Of a stretch of DNA of 64,000 nucleotides, positions 54,546 through 62,790 are shown one piece after another; within the stretch, counting starts at the first letter, position 1, and every line of letters begins with the position of its first letter. The stretch covers positions 124,001 to 188,000 of the forward strand of contig CANBQT010000001.1 of assembly GCA_947371755.1 (NCBI GenBank), in the 5' to 3' direction. The notes below the pieces were generated by a model. The model had not been told where the DNA came from, did not search any database, and saw nothing but the letters and a program-made list of their open reading frames with translations. Both the position numbers and the translations under genes were made by a program. Source of the DNA: Chitinophagaceae bacterium (lineage in GTDB: Bacteria > Bacteroidota > Bacteroidia > Chitinophagales > Chitinophagaceae).

Positions 54546-55313
54546 CTAGAGTATGTCTCCAAGAAATTGCTTTACAGATAATGCAAGATCCTTTGATTGC
54601 TCCAATGCTTTAATAAAAGCTGTTCCAATAATGGCACCATTAGAATACTTTGAGGCAGATTCAAATGTTTCTCTATCCTTTATTCCAAATCCAACCAAAA
54701 CAGGATTCGATAAGTTCATTTCTTGTAATCTAAGCAGGTATTTTTCAACCGCATTAAAATCTTTGTCGCTACCTGTTGTAGCCGATGAACTTACAGCATA
54801 AAGAAAACCTGTACTCAATGTGTCTAATTTTCTTAGACGTTCATCAGAGGTTTCTGGGGTAACTAGAAATATAAAATCTAAACCATACTTTTTAATGATA
54901 GCACCAAATTCAGTTTCGTATTCGTGTTCTGGCAGATCAGGAAGTATTAAACCATCCACTCCAACCGCAGCAGCTTCTCTACAAAAATTTTCAAATCCAT
55001 ATTGTAATACAGGATTCATATACCCCATTAAAATTACTGGAACAGATACTGTTTTACGTAAGTCATGCAATTGTTCAAATAGAACTTTAATGGTCATACC
55101 ATTTGCCAAAGCAATATTTCCACTGGCTTGAATCACAGGTCCGTCTGCAAGAGGATCGCTATAGGGCATCCCCAGTTCAATAATATTTGCTCCATTGGCT
55201 TCCAAAGCCTGCATCACAGAAATGGTACTATTCAATTCCGGGAAACCTGCAGTACAGTAAACATTTAAAACCCTTTTATTTTTACGGGCAAATAATTCCT
55301 TTAAACGACTCAT
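54546..55313 (-). CDS. trpA: Tryptophan synthase alpha subunit
   Basis: A 255-residue TIM barrel that splits indole 3-glycerol phosphate into indole and glyceraldehyde 3-phosphate. The catalytic Glu and Asp are in IIELGMPYSDPLADGPVIQ (about residues 47 and 58). Phosphate-binding loop GFGIKDRETF near 210. Works as an alpha2-beta2 complex with TrpB, which is 26 bases upstream. It is followed directly by hisH. Confidence 0.94.
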   Translation of the reverse strand: MSRLKELFARKNKRVLNVYCTAGFPELNSTISVMQALEANGANIIELGMPYSDPLADGPVIQASGNIALANGMTIKVLFEQLHDLRKTVSVPVILMGYMNPVLQYGFENFCREAAAVGVDGLILPDLPEHEYETEFGAIIKKYGLDFIFLVTPETSDERLRKLDTLSTGFLYAVSSSATTGSDKDFNAVEKYLLRLQEMNLSNPVLVGFGIKDRETFESASKYSNGAIIGTAFIKALEQSKDLALSVKQFLGDIL

Positions 55314-55339
55314 GTAATTATAATTAATCTTTCAAACTA

Positions 55340-56542
55340 TTAATCAACCAATTTTAATTCTTTGATATAAGTAGCCAGATCTTTATCACCCCTTCCACTC
55401 AAACACAAGACCACTCTATCAGTTGGTTTCAAATTCATGCGGCCTAACACTGCAAAAGCATGTGCTGTTTCCAATGCTGGGATAATCCCTTCGGTTTTAC
55501 TTACGTGTAATGCTGCCTGCAAAGCCTCTTCATCGGTGGCACTCAAAAACACCCCTCTTCCTGAAGTAAATAAATTGGCGTGTAACGGTCCAACACCCGG
55601 ATAATCTAAGCCAGCAGAAATGCTATGCGGTTCAACTACTTGCCCATCTTCTGTTTGCATCAACAAACTCTTACTACCATGTAAAATACCCGGCTTGCCT
55701 AACTGGGTAGTTGCAGCACTCATACCACTATACACACCATGACCTGCCGCTTCCACAGCTACTAATTGAACAGACAATTCATCTAAAAAATGATAAAAAG
55801 CCCCAGCTGCATTACTACCTCCACCTACGCAGGCAACTACATGTGTTGGTAATTCAAACCCGGTTTTATCTTTTAACTGCCAACGGATTTCTTTGCTGAT
55901 CACACTTTGAAAACGGGCAACCATATCCGGGTAGGGATGAGGACCAACCACGCTTCCGATAATATAATGTGTATCATTGGGATTATTGATCCAATCGCGT
56001 ATCGCTTCATTGGTAGCATCTTTCAAGGTTTTACTACCACTGATCGCTGGGATTACTTTTGCACCTAACATCCTCATTCTGGCAACATTGGGCGCCTGAC
56101 GTTCAATGTCTTTCTCCCCCATATAAACAATGCACTCCATTCCTTTCAATGCACATACTGTAGCAGTTGCAACACCATGCTGACCAGCACCTGTTTCGGC
56201 AATGATTCTTTTTTTACCAAGCCTGATGGCCAAAAGAATCTGACCAATAGTATTATTGATTTTATGTGCACCAGTATGACAAAGATCTTCGCGTTTCAAA
56301 TAAATGGAAGCACCAAATTCTTTACTTAAACGTTCAGCAAAGAATAAAGGAGTGGGCCTGCCTACATAGTCTTTCAATAATTGCTGAAATTCTTCCTGAA
56401 AAGAATTTTCATGCATGATCTCTAAGTACTTTGCCTTTAATTCTGCTACATTTCGGTGCAACATTTCAGGAATGTAAGCACCGCCAAAATCTCCATAATA
56501 ACCTTGTTGATCCGGGCTTTGGTAGGTTTCTGTTTTCATCAT
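55340..56542 (-). CDS. trpB: Tryptophan synthase beta subunit
   Basis: A 400-residue PLP enzyme that joins indole and serine. The PLP lysine is in [18 protein letters not shown] (about residue 95), with the TrpB block [20 protein letters not shown] at the start, the carboxylate loop ETGAGQHG, and the phosphate loop [10 protein letters not shown]. Length is that of TrpB1, the complex-forming type. It follows trpF by 19 bases and precedes trpA. Confidence 0.95.
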   Translation of the reverse strand: MMKTETYQSPDQQGYYGDFGGAYIPEMLHRNVAELKAKYLEIMHENSFQEEFQQLLKDYVGRPTPLFFAERLSKEFGASIYLKREDLCHTGAHKINNTIGQILLAIRLGKKRIIAETGAGQHGVATATVCALKGMECIVYMGEKDIERQAPNVARMRMLGAKVIPAISGSKTLKDATNEAIRDWINNPNDTHYIIGSVVGPHPYPDMVARFQSVISKEIRWQLKDKTGFELPTHVVACVGGGSNAAGAFYHFLDELSVQLVAVEAAGHGVYSGMSAATTQLGKPGILHGSKSLLMQTEDGQVVEPHSISAGLDYPGVGPLHANLFTSGRGVFLSATDEEALQAALHVSKTEGIIPALETAHAFAVLGRMNLKPTDRVVLCLSGRGDKDLATYIKELKLVD

Positions 56543-56561
56543 TTTATTTCAAATTTGTAAA

Positions 56562-57200
56562 TCAGGCTTTCAAAGTATTTACAAAGGCCTTGATTGTGTC
56601 CATATTCTTCAAACCTGGGGCTACTTCAAATTTGCTATTGATATCTATGGCAAATAAATCTTTTGATACAGACTCTTTAGCAAATTCTTTTAAAAGTTCA
56701 TTGTCATCCGGTTGAATACCCCCACTTAAAAAAAAGGGTTTTCTAACATTTTCTCCTTTCAGAATATTCCAATTGAATTTTTTTCCCGTACCCCCGTATC
56801 CTGCACCTTCAGTGTCGAACAAAAACATATCACATACATCCTGATAATCCTTTGCTCTCCACAAAATATTTTCACCTTCTCTCATACGAAACGCTTTTAC
56901 AACTGTAACATAGTTGGAAATTTTTTCGCAATACCTGGGTGATTCATCCCCGTGTAATTGCACCAGGTACAACCCGCAGGCATCCACCATCTGCAGCACT
57001 TCATCAGCTGGTGTATTTACAAACACACCCACTTTATTAATGTGCTGCCCTTTTAGTTTTTTCAATTGTTCTTTACTCATATGAGAAAAAACATAACGGG
57101 GCGATTTGGGGTAAAAAATGAACCCAGCGAACTCAACACCCATTTCGTCGAGTTGCATTACTTGTTCAGGCCTAGTCATACCGCAAACCTTAATACGCAT
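56562..57200 (-). CDS. trpF: Phosphoribosylanthranilate isomerase
   Basis: A 212-residue TIM barrel catalysing the Amadori step of tryptophan synthesis. MRIKVCGMTRPEQV contains the catalytic Cys (residue 6), and FLFDTEGAGYGGTGKKFNW the catalytic Asp and the GGTGK-type loop; FFLSGGIQPDN is the second phosphate loop. It is separate from trpC here, unlike the fused form of enteric bacteria; its start is 1 base after the trpC stop. Confidence 0.93.
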   Translation of the reverse strand: MRIKVCGMTRPEQVMQLDEMGVEFAGFIFYPKSPRYVFSHMSKEQLKKLKGQHINKVGVFVNTPADEVLQMVDACGLYLVQLHGDESPRYCEKISNYVTVVKAFRMREGENILWRAKDYQDVCDMFLFDTEGAGYGGTGKKFNWNILKGENVRKPFFLSGGIQPDDNELLKEFAKESVSKDLFAIDINSKFEVAPGLKNMDTIKAFVNTLKA

Positions 57201-57201
57201 A

Positions 57202-57984
57202 TTATTTTGCTTTTAGTTGATTTACAAAATCAGCAAAAGCAATCGAAGGATCGGCTTCTTTCATAAAATTCTCACCGATCAAAAAACCTTTAAAACCGGC
57301 ATTTCGCAAAGTTACAATTGTATTTACATCACTGATGCCACTTTCTGCAATTGCCAGCTTATTAGATGGTATTTTGTTAATAAGGTTGAGAGAAGTTTGA
57401 ATACTCACTTCAAAATTCTTCAAATTCCGGTTATTCACCCCTACCAGATCTACTTCCTCACAGATATGTTCCAATTCAGAATCATCATGTATCTCTAACA
57501 ATACTTCCATGCCAAGGCTTTTTGCCAAAATAGCTAATGACTGAACTTCCACTTTGCTTAAACATGCGGCAATTAACAAGATCAAATCAGCACCCATGGC
57601 TTTGGCTTCATACACTTGATAAGGATCTATCATGAAGTCCTTCCGTAAGATTGGAATGGCGTGCACTCTTGCTGCCATCAGATCAGCTGGTTCACCACCA
57701 AAAAAATCCTGATCTGTTAATACCGAAACCGCACTTGCGTGTTGGGCATATGCACCAGTTACATGCACTACATCCGCAGTACCATTGATCACACCCTTAG
57801 AAGGAGACTTTCTTTTAAATTCAGCGATGATTCCAGTTCGATTAGGATCATTTAGAAAGTCTGTTACTGAATAAGTACCTCGAGTAAAAAATGGTTCAGC
57901 ACTAAGTGCGTCAATAGATTTTATTCGCTTGCGCGCTATCACTTCCAATTTCTTCTGAGCAACTATTTTATCTAAAATATTCAT
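57202..57984 (-). CDS. trpC: Indole-3-glycerol phosphate synthase
   Basis: A 260-residue TIM barrel that closes the indole ring. The active-site Lys and Glu are seen in IIAEFKRKSPSKGVI and LRKDFMIDPYQVYEA; VGVNNRNLKNFEV and AIAESGISD carry the later catalytic and phosphate residues. MNILDKIVAQKKLEV is a normal start. It starts immediately after the trpD stop (no gap), which indicates coupling. Confidence 0.94.
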   Translation of the reverse strand: MNILDKIVAQKKLEVIARKRIKSIDALSAEPFFTRGTYSVTDFLNDPNRTGIIAEFKRKSPSKGVINGTADVVHVTGAYAQHASAVSVLTDQDFFGGEPADLMAARVHAIPILRKDFMIDPYQVYEAKAMGADLILLIAACLSKVEVQSLAILAKSLGMEVLLEIHDDSELEHICEEVDLVGVNNRNLKNFEVSIQTSLNLINKIPSNKLAIAESGISDVNTIVTLRNAGFKGFLIGENFMKEADPSIAFADFVNQLKAK

Positions 57985-58977
57985 CTATTGTAATGCGATT
58001 AAATTTTGTAATGAATGATAAGCTTTTCCGCTATCTAAACTATCTACTGCAGCGTTATAAGCTTCCTCATAGGTTGCAAATTTTCCAGTACAATGCAATG
58101 CCATGGCTGAATTAGCCAATACCACTGCATTTTGTGCCCAGGTACCTTCTCCCTTAATGATCTTTGTAAATATTTTGCAGGCCTCTTCTACGGTATTCCC
58201 TCCATGTATATCTTCTGCACTTACCATGCGCTTGCCCAACTGCTCAGGTGTAAATATTTTTTCGCCTTTGTTGGTAATAACTTTTGTATCGTTAGTTAAT
58301 GAGATTTCGTCATACCCGTCCAAACTATGAATAATAGTAAAAGCTTTTCCAGTTTGTTGTAACAAATAATTATAGATCCGGGCCATTTCTAAATTGTATA
58401 CTCCTACCAGTTGAAAAGCTGGCGAAGCAGGATTTACCATTGGTCCAAGCATGTTGAAAAAGTTACGGAGACCCAGGTTTTTGCGAATGGGCCCAACCGC
58501 TTTTAAAGCAGGATGGAATAATGGTGCATGCAAGAAACAAATATTTGCACCATCTAACTCTTTTAATAATTGCTCATTATTGTTCTTGTGTTTATAGCCC
58601 AACTGCTCCATAACATTCGAAGCACCACTGATAGAACTTGCTCCATAGTTTCCGTGTTTGGCTACTTTCTGCCCTGCTCCCGCTACAATGAAACAAGATA
58701 GTGTAGAGATATTAAAAGTATTTTTTCCATCGCCTCCTGTACCTACAATATCTAAAACTTCCTGTCCTCTTACATCAACTTTTATACACAATTCCAATAA
58801 GGCATCGCAAAATCCTTGCAATTCTTCAATGGTAATACTGCGCATTAGAAAAACTGTGATAAAGGCCGCTACTTCTGTTTCGTTATATTGGCTATTTGAA
58901 ATATTAATCAAAACTTCTCTCGCTTTTTCGCGACTGAGTGTTTTGTGTTCGAATAAATATTGTAATAGTTTTTTCAT
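57985..58977 (-). CDS. trpD: Anthranilate phosphoribosyltransferase
   Basis: A 330-residue enzyme that adds phosphoribose to anthranilate. The PRPP/pyrophosphate loop is DIVGTGGDGKNTFNIST near residue 75, followed by KHGNYGASSISGASNVMEQL and LGPMVNPASP, all family signatures. It is a separate protein and not fused to trpG. It lies 4 bases after trpG. Confidence 0.94.
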   Translation of the reverse strand: MKKLLQYLFEHKTLSREKAREVLINISNSQYNETEVAAFITVFLMRSITIEELQGFCDALLELCIKVDVRGQEVLDIVGTGGDGKNTFNISTLSCFIVAGAGQKVAKHGNYGASSISGASNVMEQLGYKHKNNNEQLLKELDGANICFLHAPLFHPALKAVGPIRKNLGLRNFFNMLGPMVNPASPAFQLVGVYNLEMARIYNYLLQQTGKAFTIIHSLDGYDEISLTNDTKVITNKGEKIFTPEQLGKRMVSAEDIHGGNTVEEACKIFTKIIKGEGTWAQNAVVLANSAMALHCTGKFATYEEAYNAAVDSLDSGKAYHSLQNLIALQ

Positions 58978-58981
58978 AAGT

Positions 58982-59569
58982 TTATTTCTTTAACCAGTTC
59001 TTTAAAATGGTTTCTCCTGTGGGTGTTAATACACTTTCAGGATGAAACTGTACTCCCTGTACATCATATTTTTTATGTTCCAATGCCATAATAAAACCAT
59101 TTGCTTCAGTAGCAGTTATGGACAATTCTGTTGGAAAATTCTGATCACTCACCACCCAACTATGATACCTACCTACAATAAATTCAGAAGGCATTCCCTC
59201 AAACAAATAATTGACCTGTTCATTAGCATTTGATTGATCTACTATTTGAATAGGTGTGGCTATACCATGAAAAGGAGATGACAAATTCGTTAACGTTCCG
59301 CCAAATGCTTCACCAATAGCCTGATGCCCTAAACATACACCGAGTATGGATTTGCTTGGTGCATACTCTTTAATTAAGGGCAACAATAATCCAGCTTCTG
59401 AAGGTATACCCGGACCAGGTGACAAAATAATTTTATCATAATCTTTTACCCTTTCTAATGGAAGCTCATCATTACGAAACACGTCTACTTTTTGCTTCGT
59501 AATCTTCTCCACCATGTGTACGAGATTATAAGTAAACGAATCGTAATTATCAAACACTAAAATCTTCAT
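58982..59569 (-). CDS. trpG: Anthranilate synthase glutamine amidotransferase component
   Basis: A 195-residue class I glutaminase that supplies ammonia to TrpE. Cys in ILGVCLGHQAIGEAFGG (about residue 80) and His-Glu in GVQFHPESVLTPTG. KILVFDNYDSFTYNLVHMVE is the standard start. The same protein may also serve aminodeoxychorismate synthase (PabA role) if no other copy exists in the genome. Lies 26 bases after trpE. Confidence 0.92.
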   Translation of the reverse strand: MKILVFDNYDSFTYNLVHMVEKITKQKVDVFRNDELPLERVKDYDKIILSPGPGIPSEAGLLLPLIKEYAPSKSILGVCLGHQAIGEAFGGTLTNLSSPFHGIATPIQIVDQSNANEQVNYLFEGMPSEFIVGRYHSWVVSDQNFPTELSITATEANGFIMALEHKKYDVQGVQFHPESVLTPTGETILKNWLKK

Positions 59570-59595
59570 ATTCTATTATTAGTACAACTGATTGA

Positions 59596-61011
59596 TTAAA
59601 TTTCTTCTGCAATGCTGATGGCTTTTTTCAAGGCATTCAGTTTATTATTCACTTCCTGTAATTCGTTTTCCGGAACACTTGCTGCCACCACTCCTGCGCC
59701 TGCTTGATAGGTAAGCGTATTATTCCTACTCATAAAAGTTCTGATCATAATTGCATGATTGCAGCTTCCGTCAAATCCCATGAATCCAATCCCTCCGCCA
59801 TAGTATCCTCTTGGTGTTGGCTCATATTGGTCGATTAATTCCATGGCCTTGAATTTTGGTGCACCACTTAAGGTACCGGCCGGAAAAGTTTTAGCCAATA
59901 ATTCAAAGGGATTTTGATGAGCCCTCACTTTACCTGTTACTTCACTTACTAAGTGTATAACGTGACTATAATAATGAACCTGCCGATATTGGCTTACCGT
60001 TACTTCATCACAAGAACGACTCAGATCATTTCTTGCCAGGTCAACCAGCATTACATGTTCTGCATTTTCCTTGGGGTCGTTTAATAGCTTTTCAGCCATC
60101 GCTTTATCCGTATCATCATCACCGCTTCTTTTAAAAGTTCCTGCAATTGGATGCACCACAGCTAACCCATTCTTAATGATCAATTGTGCTTCAGGTGAAG
60201 AACCCATGAGTTTGTAATCGCCATAATCGAAGAAAAACAAATAGGGTGAAGGATTCACACTTCTCAATGCCCGATACACATTAAATTCGTCACCTATAAA
60301 ACCCTGTTCAAAACGCCTGCTTAATACAATCTGAAAAACATCACCACGCATACAACTTTGAATACCTTTTCGCACGATTGCTCGATAGTCTTCATCTGCC
60401 ATATTACTCAACTCCTCACCTTTCTTTCGGAAAGGATACACAGGAACATCCTTGCTTTTGATAATTGATTCAAGCATTGGAAGTTCGCTTTCTACTCCTG
60501 CTATTTTATTTTCACAGATATACAATTCATCCTTAAAATGATTGAATGCTATTACATATTGATAGAGGCGATAACGCATGAGAGGAATATTCGGAATGCG
60601 CTGCTTTTCAGCTGCAAAACGAATGGTATCGAAAAACTGTACCGAATCAAAACTGCTATATCCATATAGACCTTGTGCAAAGGCTGCTTCTTTTTGAGAA
60701 GATGGTTTGATATCAAAATGTTGCATGAAATTCCATAATTCCTGAGGCGCATCAGCAGGTTTTTTAAGGGGTGCGCGTTCAGGTTTCTCATTTGGAAATT
60801 TGAACTCCATGCTATTTACAGAACTTACTTCAATTCCTGCAATGGCATTAATTCCAATAAAAGAATAACTGTTTTCAGCAACATGGTGATCTGTACTCTC
60901 CAATAAAACGGTGTCTCGGAATCTATCGCGTAAACGCAAATAAATTCCAACTGGTGTAAATACATCAGCCAACATCCTTTTACAACTAGTTTCAACTACA
61001 ATTTTCTTCAT
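59596..61011 (-). CDS. trpE: Anthranilate synthase component I
   Basis: Converts chorismate with ammonia to anthranilate, the first step of tryptophan synthesis. From ATG 61011 it has 471 residues and begins MKKIVVETSCKRMLAD; the ORF-track start at 61053 is a TTG within the terminator hairpin. RDTVLLESTDHHVAENSYSF contains the LLES-type site that binds Trp for feedback inhibition. The catalytic domain has RNDLSRSCDEV, AGTLSGAPKFKAMELIDQYE and GYYGGGIGF. It is the first structural gene after the leader peptide and attenuator. Confidence 0.95.
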   Translation of the reverse strand: MKKIVVETSCKRMLADVFTPVGIYLRLRDRFRDTVLLESTDHHVAENSYSFIGINAIAGIEVSSVNSMEFKFPNEKPERAPLKKPADAPQELWNFMQHFDIKPSSQKEAAFAQGLYGYSSFDSVQFFDTIRFAAEKQRIPNIPLMRYRLYQYVIAFNHFKDELYICENKIAGVESELPMLESIIKSKDVPVYPFRKKGEELSNMADEDYRAIVRKGIQSCMRGDVFQIVLSRRFEQGFIGDEFNVYRALRSVNPSPYLFFFDYGDYKLMGSSPEAQLIIKNGLAVVHPIAGTFKRSGDDDTDKAMAEKLLNDPKENAEHVMLVDLARNDLSRSCDEVTVSQYRQVHYYSHVIHLVSEVTGKVRAHQNPFELLAKTFPAGTLSGAPKFKAMELIDQYEPTPRGYYGGGIGFMGFDGSCNHAIMIRTFMSRNNTLTYQAGAGVVAASVPENELQEVNNKLNALKKAISIAEEI

Positions 61012-61040
61012 GATTTCTTTTTCTATGCTTATCAAAACAA

Positions 61041-61068
61041 AAAGCCCCGGCAAAATTGTCGGGGCTTT
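61041..61068 (-). terminator. Attenuator terminator of the trp operon
   Basis: On the minus strand AAAGCCCCG and CGGGGCTTT form a 9-bp GC-rich stem with a 10-base loop and are followed by TTGTTTTG. It lies 32 bases after the leader-peptide stop and 29 bases before trpE. Upstream GGGG and GGGATTGT, at the leader ORF end, can pair with CCCC or ACAATTTT of this hairpin as an alternative (anti-terminator) fold. Confidence 0.9.
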
Positions 61069-61100
61069 GAATATATTTCAAAATAGTATTGGCTATGCCG

Positions 61101-61160
61101 CTACAATCCCCTTTTAGAGTTTGTATGCCACCACCAATATTTATTTGCTATTCTGTTCAT
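61101..61160 (-). CDS. trpL: trp operon leader peptide with three tandem Trp codons
   Basis: An ORF of 19 codons too short for the ORF track: MNRIANKYWWWHTNSKRGL, ATG at 61158-61160 and TAG at 61101-61103. Codons 9-11 are TGG TGG TGG, preceded by Tyr and followed by His. Stalling of the ribosome at these codons when charged tRNA-Trp is low would leave the GGGGATTGT segment at the ORF end free to pair with the terminator region and allow read-through into trpE; normal translation to the stop would cover it and allow termination. An overlapping mini-ORF ATGCAATGA ends at the trpL start codon. Confidence 0.92.
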   Translation of the reverse strand: MNRIANKYWWWHTNSKRGL

Positions 61161-61167
61161 TGCATTG

Positions 61168-61199
61168 CAAATATGAGAGAGATTTTAAATTTTTCCAAA
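61168..61199 (-). promoter_or_regulatory. trp operon promoter
   Basis: On the minus strand TTTG (61199-61196) and CATATTTG (61175-61168) are separated by 20 bases, close to the TTTG-N(19-21)-TAnnTTTG promoter of Bacteroidota (first base of the -7 box is C). The expected start of transcription lies only a few bases before the trpL ATG, so the leader mRNA would have almost no 5' untranslated region. Confidence 0.65.
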
Positions 61200-61214
61200 T
61201 ATTTTCTCCAACTC

Positions 61215-62354
61215 CTATAAAACCCCTTTTGTAGATGGTAAGTGATTCGAAAATGGGTCCCTTTTCACAGCCATACGAATCGCTTTTGCAAAAGCTTTGA
61301 AAATAGCTTCAATTTTGTGGTGCTCATTTTCTCCCTTACATGAAATATTCAGATTACATTTTGCTGCATCACTGAATGACTTAAAGAAATGGAAGAACAT
61401 TTCTGTTGGCATCTCTCCAATTTTTTCACGTTTAAATTCGGCATCCCAAACCAACCAGTTCCTTCCTCCAAAATCGATTAAGACTTGAGCAGAGGCTTCA
61501 TCCATTGGCAAAGCAAATCCATACCTTTCCATCCCTCTTTTATCAGCAAGCCCTAAGGCAAATGCCTCCCCCAGAGCAAGTCCAGTATCTTCGATCGTAT
61601 GGTGCTCATCTATATGCAGATCACCTTTTGTTTGAATGGTAAGATCCAACTTACCATGCCTTGCAATCTGATCAAGCATATGATCAAAAAAACCAATGCC
61701 CGTATCAATCTTTGAAACACCTGACCCATCCAGGTTTAATGCTACATGTATCTTCGTTTCATTTGTATTTCTATCGTGCGATACCTGTCTTAATCCTAAT
61801 TTCAAATATCGATAGATCTCAGACCAATCAACCGTTTCCAATGCCACAGTAGAGGCAAGAGCTTGAAAAGAATCTTCAATTTCTGCTCCACCTAATGCTG
61901 CATCTACTTTTATCCAAATGGCTTTGCATCCAAGATTCTTTGCCAATTGTACATCAGTGATCCGATCCCCAATTACAAAGGAATTTTCTATATCGTAATC
62001 CGGGTTGTTAATAAATTTTGTCAACATCCCAGTTGCAGGCTTCCTGGTGGGAGCATTATCTGAAGGGAAGCTTTTATCAATATGAACAGAACTGAAGTGA
62101 ATCCCTTCATTAGCCAAAGTTTCCATCACAAAATCCTGAACAGGCCAAAACGTTTTTTCTGGATAAATATCAGTTCCCAAACCATCTTGGTTTGTCACCA
62201 TCACTAACTCATAATCCATCTCTTTTGCAATCAATCCCAGGTACTGAAACACATTTGAATAGAAACTCAATTTCGAAAAATCGTCGATCTGATAGGTTGG
62301 AGGAACCTCATTTATAATGGTACCATCTCTATCGATAAATAATACTCTCTTCAT
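61215..62354 (-). CDS. hisB: Bifunctional histidinol-phosphatase / imidazoleglycerol-phosphate dehydratase
   Basis: A 379-residue fusion of two histidine enzymes. Residues 1-165 are a HAD phosphatase ([49 protein letters not shown]). Residues 190-379 are the dehydratase with its metal-binding His clusters ([44 protein letters not shown]). The zinc-loop cysteines of E. coli HisB are absent: [20 protein letters not shown] stands where that enzyme has the Cys-rich loop. It starts 1 base after the cytochrome c stop and ends 54 bases before trpL. Confidence 0.94.
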   Translation of the reverse strand: MKRVLFIDRDGTIINEVPPTYQIDDFSKLSFYSNVFQYLGLIAKEMDYELVMVTNQDGLGTDIYPEKTFWPVQDFVMETLANEGIHFSSVHIDKSFPSDNAPTRKPATGMLTKFINNPDYDIENSFVIGDRITDVQLAKNLGCKAIWIKVDAALGGAEIEDSFQALASTVALETVDWSEIYRYLKLGLRQVSHDRNTNETKIHVALNLDGSGVSKIDTGIGFFDHMLDQIARHGKLDLTIQTKGDLHIDEHHTIEDTGLALGEAFALGLADKRGMERYGFALPMDEASAQVLIDFGGRNWLVWDAEFKREKIGEMPTEMFFHFFKSFSDAAKCNLNISCKGENEHHKIEAIFKAFAKAIRMAVKRDPFSNHLPSTKGVL

Positions 62355-62355
62355 G

Positions 62356-62790
62356 TTATTTCAATTTTGCTCTTACAGTTTTCACTTCCGCCACTGTAAC
62401 CTGAGAAGCCTTGTTGGACCAGGCATTTCTCACATAAGTTAAAATGTCTGCTATTTGCTGATCGGTTAACTCTTTATGGGGAGCCATTACATTGCTGTAG
62501 TTCTCACCTTCAATCTCTTCACCCTTCAAACCATTTAAAACAATTTTTATCAACTTAGCCTTATCGATGCCCTTCACATTGGCACTACCATCCAGAGGAG
62601 CATTCAAATGTGGAACACCTCCCCCGTCAACCTGATGGCAAGCTAAACATTGTACTAGATACAATTCTTTACCTCTGGCAATGGATGCTTTCAAGCTTGA
62701 TTGAGCTGGCTGTTCACCAGCAACGCTATTTTGACTATTGATCAGTAAGAAGGCAGTTAATACTACAACTCCAAATTTGATTGCCTTCAT
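62356..62790 (-). CDS. Small periplasmic c-type cytochrome
   Basis: A 144-residue protein with a signal peptide ([20 protein letters not shown]) and one heme c site, [20 protein letters not shown], at about residues 50-68; the distal Met may be in [20 protein letters not shown], followed by the C-terminal helix LTYVRNAW. This is a cytochrome c class I fold like those that accept electrons from PQQ dehydrogenases. Its start directly abuts the stop of the upstream dehydrogenase gene (TAAATG), so the two probably work as an electron donor-acceptor pair. Confidence 0.88.
   Translation of the reverse strand: MKAIKFGVVVLTAFLLINSQNSVAGEQPAQSSLKASIARGKELYLVQCLACHQVDGGGVPHLNAPLDGSANVKGIDKAKLIKIVLNGLKGEEIEGENYSNVMAPHKELTDQQIADILTYVRNAWSNKASQVTVAEVKTVRAKLK

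Noticed and set aside
59596-61053. Longer trpE start (MPGLFVLISIEKEI...)
   Set aside because: It begins at a TTG inside the attenuator hairpin; the conserved protein starts at ATG 61011.
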